From JAFDZV01 sp964455525 (GTDB lineage: Bacteria > Bacteroidota > Ignavibacteria > OLB7): 64,000 nucleotides of DNA. Position 1 is the stretch's first letter; each line of letters starts with the position of its first letter. Location: contig CAYVWR010000001.1 in NCBI GenBank assembly GCA_964455525.1, positions 1-64,000 of the forward strand. The letters run 5' to 3'. Position numbers and translations under genes: made by a program. Positions 9,829-18,716 of this stretch are shown one piece after another. The notes under the pieces are model-generated. The model was not told the origin of the DNA, did not search any database, and saw only the letters and a program-made list of their open reading frames with translations.

Positions 9829-10773
9829 ATGACCAGGTTCAGCACAGTTGATAAACAGAATATGGCGGACTCAGCGGCAGGGCTTCCGATACCACCACAT
9901 CTGCTCCGCTTTATGAATAGCCTGCCGGTAGAGCAACAATCGATGGAGTGGGTCATCTCGTTTAAAACCGCATTGGAACAGCTCTTATATGATGTAGATA
10001 GACTTGCGCTGTTCGTCAATACTACATGCCCTCTATCCGATACCGTAACGTTACCTGATACCATAATGCCACCCGAGACCGTAACGGTGCCAGGAATTCT
10101 TATCGCACAGGGCCGCCTGGATGAACGCCCCGATAATCTCACGCTGACGGCCGTCGATACCAACAACCAAAAACTCTCCGATGCCTACCTACACCATATG
10201 GAGCAGGGTGGATTCCCCTTTCATGAGTATCAGGAACCGCATACATTCCTGTATTTCATGCCACCGGCAGAACACCTTGGCACTATCATTCTCTTCCGGC
10301 GACGGGGAGCCACCCCAATCTCCTCACAAACGTTGGAAACCGTCGAGCAACTCCGCCCCTTCTTTATAGTTGCATTATCCAGTAGGGTGACCCGAGAAGC
10401 CTATCTGGCCCCAGGCAACAGGATGTTTACCACGATCCTATTAGGTTTCATCGGACATCTCTGCCTTACTCCGCGAGAGAAGGAGATACTATCGCTCCGA
10501 TTAATGGGCTTGCAGATCAAAATCATCGCCGATAAGCTTACGGTCTCCGAGAACGCTGTCAAAAAACATATCGCACGCATACTCCGAAAGGCAGGGGCGC
10601 GCAACGTCCGGGAACTTTTTATGCGCTATCTGCTGCCACACCGGGATCTTCCCGATGATCTCTGGCTCTCAGCAATAACACACTCACCAGGAAAGGCCAG
10701 ACGGCGTGGTAGAACAACCCAGAGCGAGCAGCCGATGGCCATCCGCACCACTCATGGGCATCTGCTGTGGTAG
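9829..10773 (+). CDS. LuxR-type HTH regulator with unknown sensor domain
   Basis: 314 residues from ATG 9829 (ATG 9862 is an alternative). Residues ~20-190 form a domain shared with the regulator at 12429-13712: LLRFMNSLPVEQQSMEW, LLYDVDRLALFVNTTC, TIILFRRRGATPISSQTLE; its size and pattern suggest a GAF/PAS-like sensor, but I cannot assign it. Residues ~215-275 are a LuxR/GerE HTH (LTPREKEILSLRLMGL, then VSENAVKKHIARILRKAGA). There is no receiver domain or phosphorylatable Asp motif. Unlike its relative it lacks the N-terminal IS630-type HTH. A decayed copy lies just upstream. A basic, low-complexity tail follows the HTH. Confidence 0.75.
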   Translation: MTRFSTVDKQNMADSAAGLPIPPHLLRFMNSLPVEQQSMEWVISFKTALEQLLYDVDRLALFVNTTCPLSDTVTLPDTIMPPETVTVPGILIAQGRLDERPDNLTLTAVDTNNQKLSDAYLHHMEQGGFPFHEYQEPHTFLYFMPPAEHLGTIILFRRRGATPISSQTLETVEQLRPFFIVALSSRVTREAYLAPGNRMFTTILLGFIGHLCLTPREKEILSLRLMGLQIKIIADKLTVSENAVKKHIARILRKAGARNVRELFMRYLLPHRDLPDDLWLSAITHSPGKARRRGRTTQSEQPMAIRTTHGHLLW

Positions 10774-10855
10774 CACATGGCTGCTATACCCCCTCCATGC
10801 GGCACATGCCTCGCGCTCCACGCAGGGGGGCGCATCGCCTCCCCCTGCACCGGCA

Positions 10856-12004
10856 TCAGCCCGCCGGATCGGGACGGATGCCGCCGGTGATGGAGGGCTG
10901 CGCCTTCGCCTGCGGTTCATCATCGTTGCTCCGCGCCTTCTCGTCGCTCTCCCCCTCCTCACCGGCCACATGCACCTCATCGTCCAGGATATCCTCCACA
11001 TAGAGCATCTTCAGCAGCACAAGCCCCACCGCCATCAGCGGGGAGGCAAGCGCCACTCCCAGGCCACCGGCAACGATGCCGAGCACCACCTGCCCCAGCA
11101 GCACAAGCACCGGCGGCATGGAGATGGTCCGGCGCTCCACAAGCGGCGTGAGCAGGAAGCCCTCGCACGATTGCACCCCGAAATAGAGCAGGATAACATA
11201 CAACGCCTGATCGCTCCCCTGGGTAAAACCAAGGAGCACTGCCGGGAGCGCCGCAAGGATGGGGCCGATGTTCGGGATAAAGTCGAGAAGCGCCGCAAGC
11301 AGGCCAAATGCCAGCGCCAGCGGCATACCAAGCAGCCACAGCCCAAGCGCCGTCACCACCCCCACCAGGATCATCGAGAGGATACGGCCGATCAGCCACC
11401 ATTTCAGCGTATATCCGAGCACATTAAACACCTCCTGCGCACGCCGCCGCCGCCGGATGGGGACCAGCTTGATAATCCCCTCGATGTACAGTTTCGGCTC
11501 GGCGGCACAGTAGACCCCCACAAACAGCACCAGCGCCGCATCGACGATAATGCCGAGCGTGGAGGAGAAGATGCCCGACACCTTGGTGACCACCGCGCCG
11601 CCATCCGGCACCATCTCGTTCATCTCCGGGATATGCTGCAACACCCAGCGTCCCCACCCGTAGTGCGCCAGATTCTCACGAAGTTGTTGCACTGAAGCAG
11701 GGAGTGTTTTCGTCAACTCAGTCATCTGTTCCCCGACGCTCGGGGCCAGCAGCACAAAGCTTAGAACCAGCCCCCCCGCCAGCAGCAGCACAACTAGCGT
11801 CAGGCTCCAGCCATAGGGAATACGGGTTCTCTCGTGCACCCACTCGCTTAGCGTGTTCAGCAGCACGGCGAGCAGCACCCCGGCAAACAGAATCAGAAGA
11901 ACCTGTGCGGCCTGCCAGAGAAGAAGGGCAAGCAGAACAAACAGCAGGGTGATGGCCACCGCCACAAGCGCACGCCGCGCAAATGTTTCCGATCCCTTGT
12001 TCAT
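10856..12004 (-). CDS. AI-2E family membrane permease
   Basis: 382 residues from ATG 12004 (a TTG at 12040 would add 12 residues; GAGAGG lies just before the ATG). Multiple membrane segments follow the AI-2E (TqsA/PerM) pattern: two N-terminal helices, a soluble helical part around LTKTLPASVQQLRENLAHY, and a C-terminal set with the family landmarks LLDFIPNIGPILAALPAVLL, EGFLLTPLVERRTISMPPV and ASPLMAVGLVLLKMLYVEDI. The family exports small molecules or ions; substrate assignment as autoinducer-2 is not safe. The acidic tail after ~350 is unusual but common in variants. Transcribed away from the regulator at 12429. Confidence 0.9.
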   Translation of the reverse strand: MNKGSETFARRALVAVAITLLFVLLALLLWQAAQVLLILFAGVLLAVLLNTLSEWVHERTRIPYGWSLTLVVLLLAGGLVLSFVLLAPSVGEQMTELTKTLPASVQQLRENLAHYGWGRWVLQHIPEMNEMVPDGGAVVTKVSGIFSSTLGIIVDAALVLFVGVYCAAEPKLYIEGIIKLVPIRRRRRAQEVFNVLGYTLKWWLIGRILSMILVGVVTALGLWLLGMPLALAFGLLAALLDFIPNIGPILAALPAVLLGFTQGSDQALYVILLYFGVQSCEGFLLTPLVERRTISMPPVLVLLGQVVLGIVAGGLGVALASPLMAVGLVLLKMLYVEDILDDEVHVAGEEGESDEKARSNDDEPQAKAQPSITGGIRPDPAG

Positions 12005-12428
12005 AGACCTCTCGAACGATGAGTTGAACGATGTTGTCAATGGATCTCTATCAAGCTTCGGGCCAGCAGGACCATCCGTTCTTCACAACAAAGAATTGAT
12101 GTGCACGGGAGCACATTGTATATTCCCCGGTCCTTGGTCCAGATTGCGCGATGATACCTCTGTTGAAGCCATAAGCCCGTCCACCCTGCCCCGTATGCGC
12201 TGCATTCCCCTGTTACGGCAGCGCCAATCCCCTGGAAGATGCGGAAGATCCCGGCCACACCTGAACAGACCGGGTGCTATCACGGGCAGGGCACGGCATG
12301 TCGGCCAGAACATGCCCCAATCGCCTTGGGTGGCATGGATGGCAGAGGCACGCTCCTCTCGTAAACCCACGCGAGCACCCAACACCTGCCTCGCGCCTTG
12401 TTTCACGTCGATATCCCTTGGTCACTGT
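12005..12428. other. Intergenic region between divergent genes
   Basis: 424 bases between the permease (leaving left) and the fused regulator (leaving right). Only a weak 6-bp hairpin around 12100-12118 (ATGTGC / GCACAT) was seen. It must hold the promoters of both genes, but no consensus promoter was recognised. Confidence 0.4.
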
Positions 12429-13712
12429 ATGTCCCGACAGCGTAGCGTTCAGATACAGGAAAGCTTGGAGCATCTTGCCCGGCTTGAACAGCACTACCGT
12501 GGCGAGCCTGAGGGGGCACGCATAAAAGTGCTGCGGCTGCTCAAGGAGGATGCAAACCGCACCATAGAACATGCTGCCAGCCTTGCGGGATGTTCGGAGC
12601 GGAGCGTCTACCGCTGGTGGAACCTGTATCTGGAGCAGGGCATCAACGCCGTGCTGGGGAGCAGACGGAAGAACACGGCACAGAGCAACCGGATAGGGCG
12701 CGACGAGATCGAGGAACTGGCAGCACAGCTTCGTGTGGGTGAGCTTTCCACCCTGAACGATGTGCAGAGCTGGCTGGAACAACGTTTTGGCGTGCAGTAC
12801 AGTTTAAAAGGTGTTGCCAATCTGTTACAACGGCGGCTGAAAGCGAAGCGGGTCTGGCTTGTTCCAGAGGGAGATGAGGCTCGTGGAGGGGAAGTGCGGA
12901 GCAATGAGGTGCGGATGAACGCGGTTAAAAGCCCAAAAACGGCAACCGACACTACGGTTATTCCTGACAAGGTAGTTCATTTTTTGAACCGTTTGCCGCT
13001 TACAAGCGATACCCAGAAGGCTGTGGATGGCTATCGCGAAGCATTGATGAAGTTCCTTGGTGATGTCGATCGCGTCTCCCTCTACATCAACATTCGATGT
13101 GACCTGATGGCCGAACCACCAGTAGTGGAGCAGACTCAGACTAAAGGACAGCAGGTAATGATTACCGTAGATGCCACCGTCGGAAAGGAAGGCATCTCCG
13201 TGGCCTCACACAATAACAGCGAGGATCCCTCACAACGTATCCTGGAGAACCTTCAAACACAGGGGGTGAGACTGGATGAGCACCATACGCCGGTCACCTA
13301 CGATTATTACTATCGCAACACTTGGCTTGGAGCGATCTTCCTCTGGCGCGACCGTACAAAAACCCCGATCAGCCAGCGTACACGCGATATGGTGGCCCTG
13401 CTGGAGCCGTTTATCGTGTATATGCTCTCCGATCTGGTGGCCCGCCACAACTATGCCCATCCGGCCGACAGGCTGCTTCACGACGCGTTGGAAGAGATGA
13501 TGCGCGATGGTGGCCTTACCATGCAGGAGCGCCGTGTGGTTACGTTCCGCCTGCTTGGGCATGCCTACAAGGAGATAGCCGACAAATTGAACATCACGGA
13601 GGATGCCATCAAAAAACATCTCAGCTCGGTGCACCGGAAAACCGGCACCCGTAGTTATACCGAATTGTTCGCCAAATATTTTACCCCCCGCCTGAACCTC
13701 AAGGAGGTCTGA
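12429..13712 (+). CDS. Fusion regulator: IS630-type HTH plus sensor plus LuxR HTH
   Basis: 427 residues. Residues ~10-135 resemble the DNA-binding half of IS630-family transposases: a homeodomain-like HTH (GCSERSVYRWWNLYLEQGI) followed by a winged helix (VQYSLKGVANLLQRRLKAKR). The DDE catalytic half is absent. Residues ~165-350 match the sensor-like domain of the 9829-10773 regulator (VHFLNRLPL, GDVDRVSLYINIRC, GAIFLWRDRTKTPISQRTRD). Residues ~360-420 are a LuxR HTH (LTMQERRVVTFRLLGHAYKE, then EDAIKKHLSSVHRKTG). Two separate DNA-binding modules in one chain suggest a domesticated transposase part recruited as a regulator. The start used is ATG 12429; no clear ribosome site. Confidence 0.8.
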   Translation: MSRQRSVQIQESLEHLARLEQHYRGEPEGARIKVLRLLKEDANRTIEHAASLAGCSERSVYRWWNLYLEQGINAVLGSRRKNTAQSNRIGRDEIEELAAQLRVGELSTLNDVQSWLEQRFGVQYSLKGVANLLQRRLKAKRVWLVPEGDEARGGEVRSNEVRMNAVKSPKTATDTTVIPDKVVHFLNRLPLTSDTQKAVDGYREALMKFLGDVDRVSLYINIRCDLMAEPPVVEQTQTKGQQVMITVDATVGKEGISVASHNNSEDPSQRILENLQTQGVRLDEHHTPVTYDYYYRNTWLGAIFLWRDRTKTPISQRTRDMVALLEPFIVYMLSDLVARHNYAHPADRLLHDALEEMMRDGGLTMQERRVVTFRLLGHAYKEIADKLNITEDAIKKHLSSVHRKTGTRSYTELFAKYFTPRLNLKEV

Positions 13713-13879
13713 TACTCAGGGCATCCGTCTTCTTCCCCCCTCCCCAAAAGTGCCATTGCCATCGGGTCTGCCAAGAGACGAAGTTTGTACCGGTTCCTGC
13801 GAGCCACGCCATACCCGGCGTTCTCGCAGCGATCCCCCCCTTCGGGTCCAACCGTACATTCTCTTTCAGACATACGATA

Positions 13880-14506
13880 ATGAAACTCGCGCTGACAGTT
13901 CTCTCCCTCCTCGCACTTCTCATCGGCGGCGCCTCGGCGCAAACGGCCGCCCAGGCAACCGTTGCTGCCCCGGCCACTACCGGACAGACATTCCCGGTTC
14001 AGGTGCACGTTGGAAAAGCCCCGGATGGCACGTTTTATTCGACACAAGCCATGGATAATACCGTTATTATCGCAGTTGGCCAATTCGTCATCCTCAACAG
14101 CAATCCCGGTTATCTGCTCGACCCGGACTCGATCCGATTCAGCGGCGACAACGACTTCATCAATAGCATCCCGACCGACAAGGTTTTCGAGTTTCTGGCG
14201 CAGGAAATAGTACGGCAGGGCACGCTGCTCGGCTATACCCCCTACTCCACCGATTGCCTGGTGCCGGTGCGCACCAAGGTGTACTCCGCATCGTGTGTCA
14301 CACGCCAGTGGCTTGGCGCTCTCACGACCATTGCCGCCTGCTCAACCGGGGAGAACATCTGGGAGTATGCGGTCTGCAAGGCCCCAACCAACTCCACGTT
14401 GAACGTGACCCGTGTGCCGTATACCAACACCGCCATATGCAGCGGCCAGCCTGGCCAAGCATGCGAGCCAACCTGCCCGCAGCAGGCCTCTCCGGGGCTT
14501 CTGTAG
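13880..14506 (+). CDS. Exported protein of unknown function
   Basis: 208 residues with a clear signal peptide (MKLALTVLSLLALLIGGASA, then QTAAQ). The mature part has no family I recognise; it includes AMDNTVIIAVGQFVILNSNP and a cysteine-containing second half (TDCLVPV, ASCVTRQW, AACSTGE, AVCKAPT, AICSGQPGQACEPTC), so disulfide bonding in the periplasm or outside is likely. It lies 167 bases downstream of the fusion regulator in the same direction, making it a plausible regulatory target, though this is inference. A hairpin after the stop probably ends its transcript. Confidence 0.65.
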   Translation: MKLALTVLSLLALLIGGASAQTAAQATVAAPATTGQTFPVQVHVGKAPDGTFYSTQAMDNTVIIAVGQFVILNSNPGYLLDPDSIRFSGDNDFINSIPTDKVFEFLAQEIVRQGTLLGYTPYSTDCLVPVRTKVYSASCVTRQWLGALTTIAACSTGENIWEYAVCKAPTNSTLNVTRVPYTNTAICSGQPGQACEPTCPQQASPGLL

Positions 14507-14535
14507 GCTCCCGGCAGGATACCAACCGGTTTATA

Positions 14536-14566
14536 GCTGTGCCAGAGCGCCCGGCTCCGGCACAGC
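14536..14566 (+). terminator. Hairpin terminator candidate after the exported-protein gene
   Basis: GCTGTGCCAGAGC / GCTCCGGCACAGC-type stem with one mismatch and a short loop, 29 bases after the stop at 14506. No T-run follows, so termination efficiency is uncertain. The rest of 14567-14845 holds only a GC-rich imperfect repeat around 14600-14637. Confidence 0.45.
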
Positions 14567-14845
14567 CCCCAGGGCACCGGAACAGGGGCACGGCAGAGCA
14601 GATCTCCCTGGGGAGGGGGATACGGCCTCCTCCCTTTTGGATAACGTTGGCAAAGTCAAGAGCCGATTCGCTGGAAAAAGCTCTCCAGTACGCTCAATTG
14701 GCAATGTATGCTTCGATTCGCCGCAGTATCTTCGGAGTTGATGAGTGTTGCGAGCCACAGTCATCAACCCGAGTGTCCCCTCGAGGTCCGAATCGAATTC
14801 ATCAATCCGTTCACATCCCAGAACCCAACCGAACAGGATTTCATT

Positions 14846-14992
14846 ATGCAACGGGAAAACACAACCCAGACCGAAGAGAATCTTGAGATCATCGAGACTC
14901 TTGAACAGTTCCATCACGGCGAGGCGCAAGAAAACCGCATCAGGATGCTGAGCCTTCTTGCAGGAAACGGCATGGTGATCGTTGGCCGATAA
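14846..14992 (+). pseudogene. Truncated N-terminus of an IS630-type HTH regulator
   Basis: A 48-residue frame (starting MQRENTTQTEEN) aligns with the first ~45 residues of the proteins at 12429 and 15056: LEIIETLEQFHHGEAQENRI, then RMLSLL, versus LETILALEKKYQGTHQESRI, RMLRLL in the 15056 protein. It breaks off just before the HTH, where both relatives continue. It is probably a decayed partial duplicate immediately upstream of its closest relative; a genuine micro-protein is less likely. Confidence 0.6.
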
Positions 14993-15055
14993 CAAAAGTT
15001 TCTCCACCAGCGTTTAGGATGTTACCCCCCGAGTAACCCATACACTGTGATCATT

Positions 15056-15490
15056 ATGCCCAGAAAGAGACAAGACCAGATTATCGAGCCTCTGGAAACG
15101 ATCCTTGCTCTGGAGAAGAAATACCAGGGCACACACCAGGAGTCCAGAATCAGAATGTTGCGGCTGTTGAAGGAGCAACCATCCCGGTCGCTCAGCGATG
15201 TAGGGTCGCGCCTGGGCTGTTCCGAACGGAGCGTGCACCGCTGGCTGAAAGTGTATCATACCGAAGGGATCGACGCATTGCTTCACACCTCGGGCGACGA
15301 GCCGCGCGCACGTGTGAACCAGGAGGTTCTTGAGGAACTGCGCCACCAGCTCAAGGCTGGCAACATGGCAAGCTTAAACGAGATTCAGGGATGGCTGAAG
15401 GCGAGCTATGGCGTGGAATACAGCCTGAAAGGGGTGGCGAACCTGTTGCAGCACCGGCTGAAGGCGCGCCGCGTCTGGATAGTGCCGTAA
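15056..15490 (+). CDS. Stand-alone IS630-transposase-like HTH/winged-helix protein
   Basis: 144 residues from ATG 15056. A homeodomain-like HTH (LGCSERSVHRWLKVYHTEGI) at ~45-70 and a winged helix at ~95-135 (LNEIQGWLKASYGVEYSLKG) correspond to the DNA-binding half of IS630-family transposases. The protein stops after RRVWIVP, exactly where its relative at 12429 goes on into the sensor and LuxR modules, and no DDE domain follows. It could be a small repressor-like protein or a truncated regulator. No flanking IS inverted repeats or target duplication were seen. A 36-bp palindrome follows immediately. Confidence 0.75.
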   Translation: MPRKRQDQIIEPLETILALEKKYQGTHQESRIRMLRLLKEQPSRSLSDVGSRLGCSERSVHRWLKVYHTEGIDALLHTSGDEPRARVNQEVLEELRHQLKAGNMASLNEIQGWLKASYGVEYSLKGVANLLQHRLKARRVWIVP

Positions 15491-15491
15491 A

Positions 15492-15527
15492 CGCTTCGGG
15501 GCCGCCAGCGCTGGCGGCCCCGAAGCG
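15492..15527. terminator. Perfect 36-bp palindrome, likely bidirectional terminator
   Basis: The two 18-base arms CGCTTCGGGGCCGCCAGC and GCTGGCGGCCCCGAAGCG are exact reverse complements with no spacer. It begins one base after the stop of the plus-strand HTH gene and lies 69 bases beyond the end of the minus-strand YacP-like gene, the ideal place for a shared terminator between convergent genes. No T-run is present. Confidence 0.6.
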
Positions 15528-15596
15528 CCAAGCCGGTATCAACCGGCAGCCCGGAACAGTTACAGCAGGGGCGCCAGGCACACGGCCCCCGCTGTA

Positions 15597-16112
15597 CTAC
15601 GCCCCGAACAGCCGCTTCCATTCGTCGATATCATCATCGGAGACCGATCCCGGCTTCTCCGATCGTTCCCGCAGTTCGGCGATCCGATGCGGACGGGCCG
15701 AGCCGTCGCTTGGAGGGGAAGCCGATCGCGCATGCGCGCCGATGTTCAACTCCGCAACAAATGCCTTCGATGGCACGATTGCCGCCAGATTCACACGGGC
15801 CGTGGCGATGATCTCCAGATCGTTGGAGACCACGGCCAGCGCACGCCCATGCAGCCGCGCCTGCTCCCGTATCAGATCGTCGGCGCTCCTGCCGTGGCTG
15901 GAAACCACTCGTACCCGTGCGCTCCCCTGGCCTGGCTCCACAACACCATCGAACACGACGATACAGTCGATATTCCTCTGCTCGGCAAACACCGCGATCG
16001 CGCTCAGCAGATCGAGCCGCGCCCGCTCGATCCCGAACGAGTTCAGCGTCCGCTTCAGATCGGGGGATGAGTGCAGGACGTTGTAGGCGTCGATAAGATA
16101 GATCTTCTTCAT
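15597..16112 (-). CDS. YacP-like NYN-domain protein (probable ribonuclease)
   Basis: 171 residues from ATG 16112. It opens with the NYN/PIN-like signature KKIYLIDAYNVLH and continues with NIDCIVVFDGV, GRSADDLIREQA and LAVVSNDLEI, the order of acidic metal-binding positions in the YacP/Rae1 family. Bacillus Rae1 is a ribosome-associated mRNA endonuclease. The C-terminal ~35 residues are charged and variable (ending DDDIDEWKRLFGA). A longer frame to 16160 is open, but MKKIYL is the natural start. Confidence 0.82.
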   Translation of the reverse strand: MKKIYLIDAYNVLHSSPDLKRTLNSFGIERARLDLLSAIAVFAEQRNIDCIVVFDGVVEPGQGSARVRVVSSHGRSADDLIREQARLHGRALAVVSNDLEIIATARVNLAAIVPSKAFVAELNIGAHARSASPPSDGSARPHRIAELRERSEKPGSVSDDDIDEWKRLFGA

Positions 16113-16238
16113 GCTATGGATTCCGGCTCGTACTGAATGCATCGCGCACGGGCGCAACATGTGTGTGGCAGCGGGGCAGGAATGCCGGGTAGGAACGGGC
16201 CGGGATCGGATGGCGGATCGGGCCTGGCCCCCGGTCTG

Positions 16239-17708
16239 CTACTCCCCCTGCATCAACCGCTCGATCTCCTCGGCGGAACGCGGAAGCTCCTGCGACAGGT
16301 TTACCGGCCCATCCTCGGCCACCAGGATATCGTCCTCGATCCGCACGCCGATGTTCCACCATTTCGGGTCGCAATCGCTTCCGGCGGGAATATAGATCCC
16401 AGGCTCTACCGTCAGGACCATACCCGGCTTCAGCGTGCCATTGGTATTGCCGACATCGTGCACATCCAGGCCGAGGTAATGCGATGTGCCATGCATAAAA
16501 TATGTCGTGTAGTCCTGCTCATCCTTCAGGATGCCGAGCCGCACCAGGCCGGCGCCGATCACATCCACCGCCTGGCGATGGGGCAGCCTGAAATGATTGC
16601 CGGGACGGCAGACGGCGATCGCCTCCTGCTGTGCCTTCAGGACCAGATCGTAGATGGCGCGCTGTTCCGGCGTAAACCGTCCGCTGATCGGGATGGTACG
16701 GGTGATGTCGGCGGTGTAGCCGTGGTATTCGGCGCCGCAATCCATCACCACCAGATCGCCAGGAACGGTCATGCGCCGGTTCGTCTCGTAATGGAGAATG
16801 CAGGCGTTCGGCCCGGAGCCTACAATGCTGGGATATCCAGGGCTTTGCGAGCCAAGGCGCCGGAACGCATACTCCATGATCGCCTCCAGCTCATACTCGT
16901 GCATACCCTGGCGGGCGCCACGGATCGTCTCCAGATGTCCCTGCACGGTGATCTCAACCGCCTTTCGGATCAATGCCTGCTCCACGGGCGACTTGATCGC
17001 CCGAAGCTCGTTCAGTATCCCGCCAACCTCCTTTATCTGCACCATGCGCCCCTTTCCGGCGAGCACCTTCCGCATCTCTCTATCCCAGACATAGGTGGTT
17101 CCGGTCAGCGGCTCCGTCTCGAAGCCATGCAGCCATGCATCATAATAGAGCGTGCCGAGCAATGGAAGGAGCGAATCGAGCACCGGGCCAAGCCTGGCAT
17201 ACGGGAGCACCACGGCGACGCCGCTCACCGACGAGGCCACATCCATCCCCATTCGGACTCCGGCCCAGACCTCCATGGTGGGGTTGCGTTCGGCCACGAA
17301 GAGGACCTCCGTTGCCCATTGCCCTGCGATGCTGATGCCGCGTGGCACAAGCAGAAGGGCGCTCCCGGCCTCCGGTATGCCGCTCAGATAGAGCATGCTG
17401 TTGCGCTGGCGATACTCGAAGCGCACATCGTTGGAACGGGTTTCCACCTCGGCGGCACGCACAAGCATTGCCGCATTGGAATCAAGGCGTTGCAGCACCG
17501 CGGCGCGGCGTGCGGCGTACTCGGCACGCGGAGGCAGATCGGGATCATAGACATCGTAATGCCCATATCGTCCCTGCTCCTGTGCAAGCACCGAAGCGGC
17601 ACAGAGAAGAGCGAGCAGCGCCGTGATAGCTGCGCGGCGTACGCCGGCAGGCGCTATCGCAGGCGCTATCGCAGGCGGGATAAGGGCAAAGAGGTGGCGC
17701 ACTCTCAT
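16239..17708 (-). CDS. Xaa-Pro aminopeptidase (M24B), exported
   Basis: 489 residues from ATG 17708, 5 bases after the upstream stop. A signal peptide ends near SVLAQ and contains a small internal repeat (IAPAIAPA). The N-terminal domain (~45-230) is of creatinase type; the C-terminal pita-bread domain carries the five metal ligands in order: MDCGAEYHGYTADITR (two Asp), MHGTSHYLGLDVHD (His), TVEPGIYIP (Glu) and GVRIEDDILV (Glu). It removes N-terminal residues preceding proline from peptides. The signal peptide implies periplasmic or surface action, unlike cytoplasmic PepP. Clustered with other exported proteins on the same strand, which suggests a peptide-scavenging or envelope role. Confidence 0.9.
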   Translation of the reverse strand: MRVRHLFALIPPAIAPAIAPAGVRRAAITALLALLCAASVLAQEQGRYGHYDVYDPDLPPRAEYAARRAAVLQRLDSNAAMLVRAAEVETRSNDVRFEYRQRNSMLYLSGIPEAGSALLLVPRGISIAGQWATEVLFVAERNPTMEVWAGVRMGMDVASSVSGVAVVLPYARLGPVLDSLLPLLGTLYYDAWLHGFETEPLTGTTYVWDREMRKVLAGKGRMVQIKEVGGILNELRAIKSPVEQALIRKAVEITVQGHLETIRGARQGMHEYELEAIMEYAFRRLGSQSPGYPSIVGSGPNACILHYETNRRMTVPGDLVVMDCGAEYHGYTADITRTIPISGRFTPEQRAIYDLVLKAQQEAIAVCRPGNHFRLPHRQAVDVIGAGLVRLGILKDEQDYTTYFMHGTSHYLGLDVHDVGNTNGTLKPGMVLTVEPGIYIPAGSDCDPKWWNIGVRIEDDILVAEDGPVNLSQELPRSAEEIERLMQGE

Positions 17709-17713
17709 ATCGT

Positions 17714-18571
17714 CTACGGGTTCTCCATAAGTTCGTAGGACATGCTTGTCAGATGGCGGCCATCCACGGTTTTGCCATCCGGGAACTCCATCGTAAAGCG
17801 TGCGATCTGGGAATAGGTTCCCCCGACCGGATATCCCAGATCCGGGGCGAAATAATACTCGCCGCCGCCATTGACCACGGTCCTCGTCACCGGGTTGTTC
17901 GGGTTGCCGGGCACCTGATGGGTCAGATTTGCCACATCGGTCAGGCCAACCTCCAGCACGCCCTTGTGCCCCAGCGTATCCAGGCGCCTCGGGATAAGCC
18001 GGAAGCTGCCACCGCTCCACCAGATCGGCGGAAAGCTGTTATCGGTAAGCCACTGCTCGTTGCCGAACGTCCCGGATTGTCCGATGAACATCTCCCCGGA
18101 GCCAACATGGGGCAGAAGAGCCGGAGCGAACGGCCCGCCGGGAGCATTGCCAACCACGGTATCCCCTGCAACCAGATCCACACGGCGTCCGGCACGATCC
18201 ATCAGAAATCTGATGGGCCGATCCACCCACGGATGATCGGTACGCACCACCGGGGGGAGCGTATCAAGCTTCTCGGTGGCGCCATACTCCTGCGTGGTCA
18301 CCGTCACGATATACCCATCGCGCAGCACCGAATCGCACTGGTAGGTGATGATCTCCACCCGTTCACGGGCCAGGGTACGCCACTTCACATCGTAGATCAT
18401 GATGGAATCATACGAGATCACGCGATAGGTAAGCACCTGTCCCTGCTTGAGTTCATAGCTGACATGGACGGTATCAAGCTGCACATCATCATCCTGCGCC
18501 AATGCCGGGGAGCAGGCCATCGCCAGTGCGGCAACGATGGCGAGGAAGGGAAGAACGTAACGTACCATCAT
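17714..18571 (-). CDS. Exported protein of unknown function
   Basis: 285 residues from the ATG pair at 18571 (a GTG at 18586 is also possible). Signal peptide MMVRYVLPFLAIVAALAMAC with cleavage around PALAQ; the Cys could also make it a lipoprotein, but the position favours ordinary cleavage. The mature part is beta-rich (VSYELKQGQVLTYRVISYDS, GGEYYFAPDLGYPVG, KTVDGRHLTSMSYEL). The pattern KQGQVLTYR...SYD and a final measured-quantity domain recall the neighbouring 18717-19544 protein, so both may belong to one broad family of Bacteroidota exported proteins. Function unknown. Likely co-transcribed with the aminopeptidase. Confidence 0.75.
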   Translation of the reverse strand: MMVRYVLPFLAIVAALAMACSPALAQDDDVQLDTVHVSYELKQGQVLTYRVISYDSIMIYDVKWRTLARERVEIITYQCDSVLRDGYIVTVTTQEYGATEKLDTLPPVVRTDHPWVDRPIRFLMDRAGRRVDLVAGDTVVGNAPGGPFAPALLPHVGSGEMFIGQSGTFGNEQWLTDNSFPPIWWSGGSFRLIPRRLDTLGHKGVLEVGLTDVANLTHQVPGNPNNPVTRTVVNGGGEYYFAPDLGYPVGGTYSQIARFTMEFPDGKTVDGRHLTSMSYELMENP

Positions 18572-18716
18572 CAATTGCGGGGTCACGGGTTATAGGAACT
18601 GGCTGGGGAAGGTCGTGCAACATGACGGGCCAGGGCCGAGCACGACGCTTCGGCTGCTGGCCCGTATCATTGCTGCATCGTCGCGGCACGCCGGAGATCC
18701 GGCCCTGCCATCGCTA

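Noticed and set aside
15056..15490. IS630 insertion sequence
   Set aside because: Only the HTH half is present; no DDE domain, terminal inverted repeats or target duplication were seen.
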